Shown: positions 33,814-42,698 of the stretch, piece after piece
How the letters are laid out: every line of letters begins with the position of its first letter
How positions within the stretch are numbered: position 1 is the first letter of the stretch
Source: CAMYMQ01 sp963730305
GTDB lineage: Bacteria > Pseudomonadota > Alphaproteobacteria > Bin65
Reading direction: 5' to 3'
NCBI GenBank assembly: GCA_963730305.1
Contig: CAVSRB010000002.1
Span: 1 to 64,000 of the forward strand
DNA length: 64,000 bases
Translations under genes and position numbers: made by a program
The notes under the pieces: generated by a model
Databases searched by the model: none
Told to the model about the DNA's origin: nothing
Seen by the model: the letters and a program-made list of their open reading frames with translations, nothing else

Positions 33814-33999
33814 TCAGGCGGCAATCGGCGCGAACTCGCAGACCGCTTCGTCAGCCGTTACAATGCCGGTAAGCAAGCTTACCGCACTGAGGCTCGCCGC
33901 GTGGGCTTTAGCCGTGGCCGCGGAGCATGCGTCACGCACCACGGCGACCCGGAAGCCCACGTCGGCGGCGTGGCGGGCGGTGCTCTTGTTCATCCGCAC
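33814..33999 (-). pseudogene. Isochorismatase-family remnant (C-terminal part only)
   Basis: The minus strand encodes 'STARHAADVGFRVAVVRDACSAATAKAHAASL' and 'VTADEAVCEF' to a stop at 33814. This is the typical C-terminal helix-strand-helix of isochorismatase-like cysteine hydrolases (family pattern S-T-A-R-x-A-A-x-x-G-Y-x-V-x-V-x-x-D-A). Everything upstream, including the Asp, Lys and the nucleophilic Cys region, is missing; at about 33995 the sequence changes to unrelated DNA. It is a truncated leftover of a deletion or insertion event. Confidence 0.75.
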
Positions 34000-34829
34000 C
34001 TACTTTCGCTCTCGGGAGAGTAGTCAGCAGTTGAATCTGCTTTAGATCTTCCGGCAGTGTTGGAAGGAATTTCACGACAGCTTCGACGACGATCATCCGG
34101 GCCCTTTCGTGGGTCCGCTCAAGAAGATGCTCTGCGCGGCCGACAAGATCTAGATTGAGGTCGGCCGCCACCCTGTGCGTGACCATCGGATGAATGCATT
34201 GCATGAGGGAATGGGGAAGCCAATACAGTTCGACTTCTATGAGGCGCAGCTCGCTACCTAGTGCGCGCCGAGGCGTGGTATACGTTGAATTCCCTGCTTC
34301 GCTCGGCAGCTTCCCTGTTACGAACAATATATTCCCAGTTCCAGTGACCGGGGAATTCACCTCCCAAGCCATTGAAAAAACCCAGCTACTCAGGCAACAA
34401 TTGTGCAAATTTGACGGGATATCGCGAAAATTCCCTGTTCTTTCCCTGCTCATCAGGGAAATCAGGCGGAGACGGGTTCGCTCCAGACTGTGTCGCACCA
34501 CCATTAAGTTGTTGATTTTAAATATTTTTTCGCCCGTCTCTGGTTCCCGCCGACACTTCCGGGACTTAGCCGGCAGGGGACGCCGAACTGTGCGTCAGAG
34601 ACGGCTTCTCAGAAACGCTTCGGGCGGATTTCGCGCGATGGTCTCTGTCGACTGATTTTCGGGACCTATTCTTTGCCGGACGCGCTGCGCGAGACCGGCA
34701 GGGTTCAGGCGTCGAATCCCGGGTGGGCTGGTCGACGACGGGCCGCCTGCCGCCGGCGTGATCGCCGATTTGAGGGAATCCGCGGGGGTACCAGCCGCGC
34801 ACCCGCGTATCGGATGGCGCCGGCGGCGC
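34000..34829. other. Gene-poor scar region
   Basis: No gene is supported in this 830-bp stretch. The long minus-strand open frame 33932-34504 lacks a plausible start and its composition looks accidental. The centre holds the TTCCCTG repeats listed separately. The last 200 bp before the methyltransferase stop show nothing. Confidence 0.5.
34288..34460. repeat. Cluster of TTCCCTG repeats
   Basis: TTCCCTG occurs at 34288, 34309, 34431 and 34442, and as CAGGGAA at 34454, so the last copy can pair with the one before it as a hairpin. Similar TTCCCTG-rich intergenic blocks are, from general familiarity, common in alphaproteobacterial genomes near rearrangement points. Their origin is not known to me. 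Confidence 0.6.
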
Positions 34830-35552
34830 TCACAACCGGGCTGCGGACGTGTCCTCCTTGCGCAGGATGTCGCGCAGGCCCAGCAGAAGCTCGCGAAACC
34901 GGCCTTGCGCGCCGAGCCTCAGCGCCTCCTTCATCAGGAAGCGCCGGACCAGCGGCCGGCTCATCTTCTTGACGTACGGCTGGTCGTACCAGTCGGTCAC
35001 ACCGAACGCTTCTTCGAGCACGAAGCCGCGGGTCTTGTTGCTGAAGTCGACGGCCAATCGGGACCAGCCCGGCTGGCTGGACAGGAACTGGGCGAGGATG
35101 TAGCTCGGCCAAAGCTGCATGTCGTCGACGATGACGACGCCGCCCGGCTTGAGCCGCTGCGCGAGGAAGTGCCAATCCAGGAACGGGGTCGGGAAGCCGT
35201 GCCCGCCGTCGATCACGGCAACGTCGATGGGGGCCAGGTCCAGACCCGGCAGCACGTCTTCCGAGGCGCCCGCCAGGAAGCGGATGCGATCGAGGTTCAG
35301 CGACGTGCGCCGCGCATAGTCCTTGAAGTGGTCGATCTCCGCATCGTCGCGGGTCAGGCAGGTGTGGTTGGAGCCGGCGAGGGCGAATACCGCCGTCGAC
35401 ACGCCCAGCCCGGTCTCGACCGTGTTGTGCCCGTCCGAAACCTGGCCCGCGATCCAGTGCAGCACCTCCCTGGGAAGCGGATAGGCGCGCGTCCCGCCGG
35501 ATTGGGCCGTCGGCGGATCGGCCAGGATCGCCTTGAGTGCTGCTGAGTCCAT
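34830..35552 (-). CDS. Class I SAM-dependent methyltransferase (Methyltransf_24-like), 240 aa
   Basis: The ATG at 35552 (MDSAALKAILADPPTAQSGG) gives the family length. The Rossmann SAM-binding start is 'NTVETGLGVSTAVFALAGS', where E-T-G-x-G-x-S-T replaces the classic E-x-G-x-G. Strand 2 leads to 'RIRFLAGASEDVLPGLDLAPIDVAVIDGGHGF' with D-G-G-H, then 'LKPGGVVIVDDMQLWPSYILAQFL'. This D-G-x-H and 'V-D-D' pattern is common in Methyltransf_24 proteins linked to sugar or cell-surface modification. No neighbour tells the substrate. It is convergent to nothing and lies next to the GntR gene on the same strand. Confidence 0.85.
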   Translation of the reverse strand: MDSAALKAILADPPTAQSGGTRAYPLPREVLHWIAGQVSDGHNTVETGLGVSTAVFALAGSNHTCLTRDDAEIDHFKDYARRTSLNLDRIRFLAGASEDVLPGLDLAPIDVAVIDGGHGFPTPFLDWHFLAQRLKPGGVVIVDDMQLWPSYILAQFLSSQPGWSRLAVDFSNKTRGFVLEEAFGVTDWYDQPYVKKMSRPLVRRFLMKEALRLGAQGRFRELLLGLRDILRKEDTSAARL

Positions 35553-35647
35553 CGGCGCGCTATCGTCCCCTTGGGAAGGCAGGGCGTATCGTATCGGACG
35601 CGCGGCGCCTTTGCACGATTGGCGGCCGTCCCGCTCGCTGGGGGGCG

Positions 35648-36406
35648 CTATTTCGACTGCTTCTCGGCGACCGTGAACAGGTCGGCCAGGCGGATGACGA
35701 CCGCGGAGATCTCGTTGCGGATCAGGAAGCCGACCGCGCGCGTGTCGCCCCGGCGCATGGCCCGGACGCGGGCGGCTATGTCGGCCTGGAAGATCGCGAT
35801 CTCCGACTGCCAGTCGAGCTCGGGCATGAAGTAGAACCACATGCGCGCGGTGCGGTGGTAGAGCTCGTCGTAATAGCGGCGCAGCAGCGAGTTGCCGATC
35901 AGCCCGCAGATCACCTCGTGCACCTGGATATCGATCCGGCCGAAGGCGGCCAAGTCGTGGCTGGCGTACAGGCCCTCGCACTGGGCGAGCAGCGCCTCCA
36001 TCGCCTCGATCGCCGCCGGCGTCGGCGGCAGCGGGTTGAGCGCGCCGATCAGCTCGGCGAGCTCCATGCGCAGCAGGCTGGCCTCGCGCAGCCGCTCGAA
36101 GTCGATCTCGGTGACGATGGTGCCGACGCCGTGGCGGGTGGCGACCAGCCCCTCGTGCTCGAGCCGCTGGAGCACGCTGCGGATCGGCGTCCGGCTGACC
36201 TCGAACTCTGCGGCGAGGCGGTCGACGTCGAGCCGCGTGCCCGGCGGGTACTTGTGGAGCACGATCTCTTCGCGCAGCCGCTTGTAGATCGACCAGAAGC
36301 GCCGCCGCGACGGCGGCGCCGATTCCAGCTCGGCGTCGCTCAGGGGAAAGGCGGCCGACGCCGGCGCGTCGTTCAGCCGGGCAGCCGCGGCCTCTCCGTC
36401 ATCCAT
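35648..36406 (-). CDS. GntR-family regulator with FCD domain, 252 aa
   Basis: Likely local regulator of the ectoine cluster. The ATG at 36406 gives MDDGEAAAARLNDAPASAAF, then a winged helix-turn-helix ('RRFWSIYKRLREEIVLHKYPPGTRLDVDRLAAEFEVSRTPIRSVLQRLEHEGLVATRHGVGTIV'), which is a textbook GntR domain. The C-terminal domain is all-helical FCD ('RMELAELIGALN', 'DIQVHEVICGLIGNSLLRRYYDELYHRTARMWFYF') with the metal-binding Asp and His residues. It is divergent from doeA over a 367-bp AT-rich region. Published ectoine regulators of this type of cluster are often the MocR-type EnuR; this one is plain FadR/FCD-like. Confidence 0.9.
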   Translation of the reverse strand: MDDGEAAAARLNDAPASAAFPLSDAELESAPPSRRRFWSIYKRLREEIVLHKYPPGTRLDVDRLAAEFEVSRTPIRSVLQRLEHEGLVATRHGVGTIVTEIDFERLREASLLRMELAELIGALNPLPPTPAAIEAMEALLAQCEGLYASHDLAAFGRIDIQVHEVICGLIGNSLLRRYYDELYHRTARMWFYFMPELDWQSEIAIFQADIAARVRAMRRGDTRAVGFLIRNEISAVVIRLADLFTVAEKQSK

Positions 36407-36773
36407 CGATCGCCATGCTCCTACCCCATTGCTCCGCCGGTCGGCGCCCGGTCCGGATATAGCGCCGCCCCGGCGCCGTGTCCCCACCAAAACGCGGCCG
36501 GCGCGACGGCGGCTCGAACATCCAGGATATATATATCAGAAAATTCGTCTTTTCAGCGCTCGCGCGGGCGGTGGGCATCGTTTTGTCGGCAATACGCATA
36601 ACCAATGGATATAAATATTCTTTTTCAGGATTTTTCCCTGAATTGGACGCCTCTCGGTAATCGCCGGCAAGCGTCGACACCGATAGATCATCTGCAAATT
36701 GCCCGAGAGTTGTATTTCTATCGATCGACTGTTAACGTTTCATCCGGGCATTTTCTGGGGAGAGGATGGCTGG
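36407..36773. promoter_or_regulatory. Divergent control region between the GntR regulator and the ectoine-degradation operon
   Basis: The 367 bp hold two symmetric elements: the palindrome GATATATATATC (36526-36537), and TTCAGG (36624-36629) paired with CCTGAA (36637-36642). The region is AT-rich against GC-rich flanks. Either element could be the GntR operator or a promoter core. Confidence 0.5.
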
Positions 36774-37992
36774 GTGGCGGTTGATCTCGACGTTGCGGAG
36801 CGGCCGGGCACGACCTTGGTCGGTCCGCCCTTTCCGAAAGAGGAGTATGACCGGCGGCTGGAGGGGATCCGCGCCGCGATGGCCGGCGCCGACCTCGACG
36901 TCCTGCTGATCACCGATCCCGCCAACATGAACTATGCGACCGGGTACGACGCCTGGTCCTTCTATGTCCATCAGGTCATCGTCGTGACCCGCGACGGCGC
37001 GCCGACCTGGATCGGCCGGGCGAGCGACGTCAACGGCGTGCCGCTGACCACGCACCTGCCCCGCGACAACGCCGTCGGTTATCCCGAGAGCTGCATCGAG
37101 TCGGTCGACGACCACGCCTTCCGCTTCGTCGGCCGCTGGCTGGAGAGCGCGGGCCTCGCCGGCGCGCGCATTGGCGTCGAGATGGAGGCCTATTACTACA
37201 CCGCCCGGTGCCACGCGATGCTGGGCGCGGCGCTGCCCAACGCGACGCTGGTCGACGCGACCGGGCTGGTCAACCGGGTCCGCCTGGTCAAGTCCGAGGC
37301 CGAGATCGCCCTGATCCGCCAGGCCGGCGTGATCGTCGAGCGCGCCATGCAGGTCGCCGTCGACACGATCGCGCCCGGGGTTCGCCAGAACGACGCGGCC
37401 GCCGCGATCCTCCACGCCCAGGTCACCGGCACCGACGAATTCGGCGGCGACTACACGGCGATCGTGCCGATGCTGCCGACCGGGATCGGCAGCGGCGCGC
37501 CGCACCTGACCTGGAGCGACGGCCCGTTCCGGGAGGGCGAGGCGACGATCGTCGAGATCGCCGGCTGCCGCCGCCGCTACCATTGCCCGCTCGCGCGCAC
37601 CCTGTTCCTGGGCACGCCGCCGGCCAGCGTCCGCGACACCGAAGCCGCCGTGGTCGAGGGCGTCGCCGCGGCGCTCGACGCGGCTCGCCCCGGCGCGCTG
37701 GCCCGCGACGTCGAGGCGGCCTGGCGCAACAGCGTCGCCAGGTGGGGCGTGGTCAAGGAGAGCCGGCTCGGCTACTCGATCGGCATCAACTACCCGCCCG
37801 ACTGGGGCGAGCACTCGACCAGCCTGCGCCCCGGCGACGAGACCGTGCTGGCGCCCAACATGACCTTCCACCTGATGCCCGGCCTGTGGTTCGAGGACTG
37901 GGGCATCGAGATCAGCCAGCCCTTCCGCGGTCACCGAGACCGGCGCCGAGCCGCTGACCGGTTTCCCCCGCGCGCTGATCGTCAAGGACTGA
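36774..37992 (+). pseudogene. doeA: Ectoine hydrolase (M24-like, DoeA/EutD), frameshifted near its end
   Basis: Opens the ectoine ring to N-acetyl-diaminobutyrate. GTG 36774 follows GGGGAGAGG and gives MAVDLDVAERPGTTLVGPPF. A creatinase-like N-domain ('DVLLITDPANMNYATGYDAWSFYVHQ') precedes a pita-bread C-domain ('RVRLVKSEAEIALIRQAG', 'AIVPMLPTGIGSGAPHLTW', 'EISQPF'). As in the DoeA group, several metal ligands of true peptidases are not evident. At about 37926 one base shifts the frame; the other frame continues 'VTETGAEPLTGFPRALIVKD' to the TGA at 37990, the expected family end. The break affects only the last 20 residues, so a consensus error is likely. Confidence 0.85.
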
Positions 37993-38005
37993 GGGGGGGC
38001 GGGCG

Positions 38006-39026
38006 ATGCACGGTGCGGCCTCCCGATCCGATCTGATCACCGTGCAGGACGTCTACACCGCCCGCCGCCGCATCGCCGGGGTCGCCCGCCACACGCCGCT
38101 GGTGCCCTCGGCGCATCTGGCCCGGGCGCTCGGCGGCGACGTGCGGCTCAAGCTCGAATCGATGCAGGACACCGGCGCGTTCAAGCTGCGCGGCGCGGCC
38201 AACGCCGTGCTCGCGTTGGACGAAGCGGCGCGCGAACCGCGGCGTCGTCACCTATTCGACCGGCAACCACGGCCGCGCGGTCGCCTACGTCGCCGGCCGC
38301 GCCGACGTGCCGGCGACCGTCTGCGTCTCGACCCAGGTGCCGGCGGGCAAGATCGCCGCGCTGCGCGCGACCGGCTGCACCGTGCTGATCGACGGCGCGT
38401 CCCAGGACGCCGCCGCCGAGAACGCCTTCCGTCTCCAGGCCGAGGACGGTCTGTCGGTGATCGACCCGGTCAACGACGCCGACGTCATCGCCGGCCACGG
38501 CACCATCGGGCTGGAGCTGATGGAGGACATGCCCGAGCTCGACACGGTGGTGGTGCCGCTGAGCGGCGGCGGCCTGATCGCCGGTATCGCGCTGGCCATC
38601 CGCGCGGCGGCGCCGCGGGCCCGCATCGTCGGCGTGTCGATGGACCGCGGCGCGGCGATGCACGCCAGCCTCCAGGCCGGCCGGCCGGTCCTGGTCGACG
38701 AGGTCGACACGCTCGCCGACAGCCTCCAGGGCGGCATCCTGCTCGACAACAAATACACCTTCGCGATGGTCCGGGACTTGGTCGACGAGGTCCTGCTGGT
38801 CACCGAGGACCAGATCGCCGAGGCGATGGCCTGGGCCTACTGGAACGAGCGGCTGGTCCTGGAAGGCGCCGGCGCGACGCCGATCGCCGCGCTTCTCCAC
38901 CACCCGCGGGCCGCCTTCGGCGACCGGATCGCGCTGGTGCTGACCGGCAACGCGGTCGACGGCACCGTGCTGATGGAGATCGCCGCGCGCCACCGCGACG
39001 CGGTGCTCGCACGGGCCGCGCCATGA
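38006..39026 (+). pseudogene. eutB: Ectoine-utilisation threonine-dehydratase-like enzyme EutB, one frameshift
   Basis: PLP fold-type II enzyme of ectoine/hydroxyectoine clusters, thought to work on a hydroxylated intermediate. The first part has 'RRRIAGVARHTPLVPSAHLARALGGDVRLKLESMQDTGAFKLRGAANAVL' with the PLP Lys in F-K-L-R-G. At about 38235 the frame shifts; the other frame reads 'GVVTYSTGNHGRAVAYVAGR', giving the S-T-G-N-H-G phosphate/substrate loop. It continues intact through 'VVPLSGGGLIAGIALAI' (Gly-rich phosphate loop) to the stop, which overlaps the next gene start. All key motifs are present across the break. Confidence 0.87.
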
Positions 39027-40201
39027 GCGCCGCGCTCGACCGCACCGTCGCCCTGCTGGGCGACCTGGTCGCGTTCGAAAGCGTCTCGGCGCGCTCCAAT
39101 CTCGACCTGATCGGCCACGTCGCCGCCTATCTCGGCGATCTCGGCGTCTCGGTGCTGCTGAGCCACGACGACAGCGGCGAGAAGGCCAACCTGTTCGCCA
39201 CCATCGGTCCGGAACAGGACGGCGGCATCGTCCTGTCCGGCCACACCGACGTGGTTCCCGTCGACGGCCAGGACTGGTCGAGCCCGCCGTTCGAGATGGC
39301 CCGCCGCAACGGCGCGCTCTACGGCCGCGGCACCGCCGACATGAAGGGCTTCATCGCCTGCGCGCTGGCCCAGATCCCGGCCTTCCTGGACGCCGACCTC
39401 CGGCTGCCGCTCCACCTCGCCTTCACCTTCGACGAGGAGATCGGGAGCTGCGGCGCGCCGATCCTGCTCGACCAGCTCGAGGGCCAGCCGTTCAAGCCCG
39501 GCATCGCCATCGTCGGCGAACCGACCGAGATGCGGATCATCGCCGGCCACAAGGGCGGCTACGAGATGACCACCACGGTCAAGGGGCTGGAGGGCCACGC
39601 CTCCGACCCGCGCCGCGGCGTCAACGCGATCGACTATGCCACCCGCTACATCGCCAATCTTCACCGTGTCGCGGGCGAGCTGGAAGCCCGTGCCGATGCG
39701 CAGTCGCGCTTCGACCCGCCCTGGTCGACGATCAGCGTCGGCCGGATCGAGGGCGGCGCCGCGCGCAACATCATCGCCGGCCACTGCCGCTTCGACTGGG
39801 AACTGCGCCCGATGCCCGGCGACGACGGCGAGGCGATCATCGCGGCGATCCGCGACCACGCCGAGACCGAGCTGCTGCCGGCGATGCGCCGGGTCGATCC
39901 GGACGCCGAGATCGTCACCGAGATCGCGGCGGCGCTGCCCGGGCTGGAATACCGGCCGAACTCGCCGGCGGTCGCGCTGATCCGGGCGCTGACCGGCGGC
40001 AACGCCGACGACGTCGTCCCGTTCGGCTCCGACGCCGGCCACTTCCAGCGCGCCGAGATCGCCACGGTCCTGTTCGGGCCGGGCAGCATCGAGCAGGCGC
40101 ACAAGCCGGACGAGTTCATCGCGGTCGACCAGCTCGAGGCCTGCCTCGGCTTCCTCGACCGCCTGCGCGACTGGATGGCCAGCGCGGAGGCGCCCCGGTG
40201 A
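39023..40201 (+). CDS. M20-family deacetylase (ArgE-like), probable N-acetyl-diaminobutyrate deacetylase, 392 aa
   Basis: Zinc-dependent amidohydrolase of the ArgE/DapE group. Metal-site motifs: 'VLSGHTDVVPVDGQDWSSPPF' (H-T-D), 'YGRGTADMKGF' (D), 'AFTFDEEIGSCG' (catalytic Glu plus metal Glu), 'AIVGEPTEMRI', and the C-terminal 'GSIEQAHKPDEFI' with the last His. A dimerisation domain lies at about residues 180-290. In the ectoine pathway the step after DoeA removes an acetyl group; the usual DoeB belongs to another family and no such gene is present here, so this enzyme probably fills the role (inference). Its ATG overlaps the eutB stop. Confidence 0.85.
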   Translation: MSAALDRTVALLGDLVAFESVSARSNLDLIGHVAAYLGDLGVSVLLSHDDSGEKANLFATIGPEQDGGIVLSGHTDVVPVDGQDWSSPPFEMARRNGALYGRGTADMKGFIACALAQIPAFLDADLRLPLHLAFTFDEEIGSCGAPILLDQLEGQPFKPGIAIVGEPTEMRIIAGHKGGYEMTTTVKGLEGHASDPRRGVNAIDYATRYIANLHRVAGELEARADAQSRFDPPWSTISVGRIEGGAARNIIAGHCRFDWELRPMPGDDGEAIIAAIRDHAETELLPAMRRVDPDAEIVTEIAAALPGLEYRPNSPAVALIRALTGGNADDVVPFGSDAGHFQRAEIATVLFGPGSIEQAHKPDEFIAVDQLEACLGFLDRLRDWMASAEAPR

Positions 40202-40335
40202 CCGCGGTCGGACGAGGGTTTCGAAGGCATGACCGTCTGCCAGGCGGGCGGTCCGGCATGGGCGAGCGGCGAAGGCTGGCGCCCCAAACCATGGCGGCGA
40301 GTGCCGCCGATACCTATCCGAAAAGGAGGCTCACA

Positions 40336-41193
40336 ATGAACGCAAGCTGGAAGAGGATGCTGGGCACCGTCTCGGTCGCGGCGCTCGCCGTCGGCATCGC
40401 CGCAACGGGGGCGCGGGCGGATTCGGTCCTGGACAAGATCAAGTCGGGCGAGACGATCAAGATCGGCTACTCGAACGAGAAGCCCTACGCCTATCAGAAC
40501 AAGGCCGGCAAGATGGACGGCTTCGTCAACATCGTCGGCCTGGCGATCCTGAAGAAGATGGGCGCCAAGAAGGTCGAGGGCGTGCTGACCGAATGGGGCT
40601 CGCTGATCCCGGGCCTGAACGCGGGCCGCTTCGACATCATCACGGCCGGCATGTACATCACGCCGAAGCGCTGCAAGAACGTCGCCTTCACCGATCCGAT
40701 GGGCGTCTTCGCCGAGGGCCTGATCGTCAAGAAGGGCAACCCCAAGGGCGTCACCGGCTACGCCGACATCGCCAAGAAGGGCCTGAAGCTGGCCACCGGC
40801 CGCGGCTGGACCACGGTCGGCTTCGCCAAGAAGGGCGGCATCAAGGCCGGTAACATCCTGAAGGTTCCGGACCCGGCGGCGATCCTCCAGGCGGTCACCT
40901 CGGGCCGCGCGGCCGTCGGCGGCGGCACGATCCTGACCATGACCCAGCTCGCCAAGAACTCGAACGGCGCGGTCCAGGTCGTGACGGCGTTCAAGGCGCC
41001 CGACTACACCAAGGGCTATTCGGCCTACGCCTTCCGCCGCTCGGACAAGGCGTCCCGCGACGCTTTCGAGAAGGTGATGAAGGCCTATCTCGGCACGCCC
41101 GCGATGATGAAGTCGGTCGAGTCCAACAACTACACCAATCAGATGGTGCCGACGTCCAGCACCAAGACCCGGGCCCAGCTCTGCAAGGGGTAG
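40336..41193 (+). CDS. ehuB: Ectoine/hydroxyectoine ABC transporter substrate-binding protein EhuB, 285 aa
   Basis: Periplasmic amino-acid-type binding protein (SBP_bac_3). The ATG at 40336 follows AAAAGGAGG; an upstream frame from 40198 is ignored. The signal peptide runs to 'GIAATGARA', then 'DSVLDKIKSGETIKIGYSNEKPYAYQNKAGKMDGFVNIVGLAILKKMG' and 'FDIITAGMYITPKRCKNVAFTDP'. These are EhuB-like, including the aromatic residues of the ligand pocket. A strong hairpin separates it from the permease genes. The following EhuC, EhuD and EhuA complete the system, and the surrounding degradation genes support ectoine as ligand. Confidence 0.88.
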   Translation: MNASWKRMLGTVSVAALAVGIAATGARADSVLDKIKSGETIKIGYSNEKPYAYQNKAGKMDGFVNIVGLAILKKMGAKKVEGVLTEWGSLIPGLNAGRFDIITAGMYITPKRCKNVAFTDPMGVFAEGLIVKKGNPKGVTGYADIAKKGLKLATGRGWTTVGFAKKGGIKAGNILKVPDPAAILQAVTSGRAAVGGGTILTMTQLAKNSNGAVQVVTAFKAPDYTKGYSAYAFRRSDKASRDAFEKVMKAYLGTPAMMKSVESNNYTNQMVPTSSTKTRAQLCKG

Positions 41194-41205
41194 GTCCGCG
41201 AATGA

Positions 41206-41241
41206 CGGCGCCGGTCCGGTCTCCCGTCGGGGCCGGCGCCG
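41206..41241 (+). promoter_or_regulatory. Intercistronic hairpin between ehuB and ehuC
   Basis: GGCGCCGG (41207-41214) and CCGGCGCC (41233-41240), with an extra flanking C/G pair and a partly paired interior, make a stable stem-loop without a T-run. As after the other binding-protein gene (23270-23301), it probably favours binding-protein mRNA over permease mRNA. Confidence 0.7.
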
Positions 41242-41278
41242 CATTTCCCTGGTTCACCGTATGAGGGGCGGCTGACCC

Positions 41279-42007
41279 GTGTTCGATTTTCTGCAACCGA
41301 TCATCGACGGACGTTTCGTCGAGTGGGCGCTGTCGCCGCTGCTCGTCGGCACCCCGGTCGAATTCTTCGTTCCGCTGCTCAAGGGCACGGTGGTCACCAT
41401 CTGGATCACCCTGTTCGGCTCGATCACGATGACCTTCGTCGGGCTCGTCGTCGGGCTGATGAAGCTGTCCCCCTTCTGGCCGGTGCGCTGGCTCGCGATC
41501 GGCTATATCGAGTTCTTCCGCGGCACGTCGCTGATCGTCCAGATGTTCATCTGGTTCTTCGTGCTGCCGACCTTCGGGCTGACCATGCCGGCGCTCTTGG
41601 TCGGCATCCTGGCGGTGGGCATGAATGTCGGCGGCTACTTCGCGGAGATCGTGCGCAGCGCGATCCAGGCGGTGCCGCGCGGCCAGTACGAGGCGTCGAT
41701 CGCACTCAACCTCACGCCGCGCGCGCGGATGCGGCGGATCATCCTGCCCCAGGCGATCCGGGGCATGCTGCCGCCCTGGGGCAACCTCTTGATCGAGTTG
41801 CTCAAGGGCACCGCGATCGTGTCGCTGATCACGCTGCACGACCTGACCTTCGAGGCGACCAGCCTCAACAACGCCAACTTCCAGACGTTGCAGAACCTCG
41901 GCTCGGCCCTGGTGCTCTATTACATCCTCGGCCGTTTCGTCATCACCCCCGGCGTGCGCGCGCTCGAACGCCGCTACAGCCGCGGCCTGGTCAGGAGTGC
42001 GGCCTGA
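41279..42007 (+). CDS. ehuC: Ectoine ABC transporter permease EhuC, 242 aa
   Basis: Inner-membrane permease of the polar-amino-acid (HisM/GlnP-like) class. GTG start, MFDFLQPIIDGRFVEWALSP. Five or so membrane segments, with 'FFRGTSLIVQMFIWFFVLP' and the coupling motif 'YFAEIVRSAIQAVPRGQYEASIALNLTPRARMRRIILPQAIRGMLPPWGN' (the EAA loop that docks on the ATPase). It starts 85 nt after the ehuB stop, past the hairpin, and its last base overlaps the ehuD ATG (TGATG). Confidence 0.88.
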   Translation: MFDFLQPIIDGRFVEWALSPLLVGTPVEFFVPLLKGTVVTIWITLFGSITMTFVGLVVGLMKLSPFWPVRWLAIGYIEFFRGTSLIVQMFIWFFVLPTFGLTMPALLVGILAVGMNVGGYFAEIVRSAIQAVPRGQYEASIALNLTPRARMRRIILPQAIRGMLPPWGNLLIELLKGTAIVSLITLHDLTFEATSLNNANFQTLQNLGSALVLYYILGRFVITPGVRALERRYSRGLVRSAA

Positions 42008-42684
42008 TGGACAATCTCTGGGAATGGAGCTTCGTCTGGCAGATCCTGCCGACCCTGCTCGAAGGCGTCGTCGTCACCCTCGAGATCAGCATCCTGAGCT
42101 ACCTGCTGGCGCTGGTCCTGGGCCTGGTCTTCGCGCTCTTGCGCCGCAACCGGCGGCGCTGGATCTCCCAACCGACCGGCGAGGTGATCGAGTTCGTCCG
42201 CTCGACCCCGCTGCTGGTCCAGATCTACTTCATCTTCTATGTCGGCCCGCAGTTCGGCGTGACCATCGATCCGTGGATCGCCGGCATCGCCGCGCTCGGC
42301 ATCCACTACGGCACCTATACGTCGGAGGTCTACCGCGCCGGACTCGAAAGCGTCCGCCGCGGCCAGTGGGAAGCGGCGATCGCGCTCAACCTCAGCAAGG
42401 CGCGCACCTACCGCGACATCATCCTGCCCCAGGCGATCCCGCCGATCATCCCGGCGCTCGGCAACTACCTGATCGGCATCTTCAAGGAGACGCCGCTGCT
42501 GTCGGTGATCACGATCGCGGAGCTGCTGACCCGCGCCAAGGACGTGGCGACCGAGCATTTCCGCTTCACCGAACCCTACATCATGGTCGGCGTGATCTTC
42601 CTCGTGCTGAGCATCCCGGCATCCTACTTCGTCAACTGGTCCGAGCGGCGCGTCAAGCGTAGCCGCACGAGGGCGCAAGGCTAA
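42007..42684 (+). CDS. ehuD: Ectoine ABC transporter permease EhuD, 225 aa
   Basis: Second permease of the same class: 'ILPTLLEGVVVTLEISILSYLLALVLGLVFALLRR', 'VIEFVRSTPLLVQIYFIFYVGPQFG' and the EAA loop 'YTSEVYRAGLESVRRGQWEAAIALNLSKARTYRDIILPQAIPPIIPALGN'. The ATG overlaps the ehuC stop. It forms the heterodimeric channel with EhuC. The end is a basic tail (SERRVKRSRTRAQG). No frameshift is seen. Confidence 0.88.
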   Translation: MDNLWEWSFVWQILPTLLEGVVVTLEISILSYLLALVLGLVFALLRRNRRRWISQPTGEVIEFVRSTPLLVQIYFIFYVGPQFGVTIDPWIAGIAALGIHYGTYTSEVYRAGLESVRRGQWEAAIALNLSKARTYRDIILPQAIPPIIPALGNYLIGIFKETPLLSVITIAELLTRAKDVATEHFRFTEPYIMVGVIFLVLSIPASYFVNWSERRVKRSRTRAQG

Positions 42685-42698
42685 CCCGGAGGCCCGTT

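Noticed and set aside
33932..34504. 190-aa minus-strand open frame
   Set aside because: No plausible start, mixed composition, and it crosses the isochorismatase stump in another frame.
38006..40201. 731-aa fusion of EutB and the M20 enzyme
   Set aside because: The middle is Arg-rich nonsense created by the frameshift in eutB. The two proteins each have their own motifs and an overlapping stop/start.
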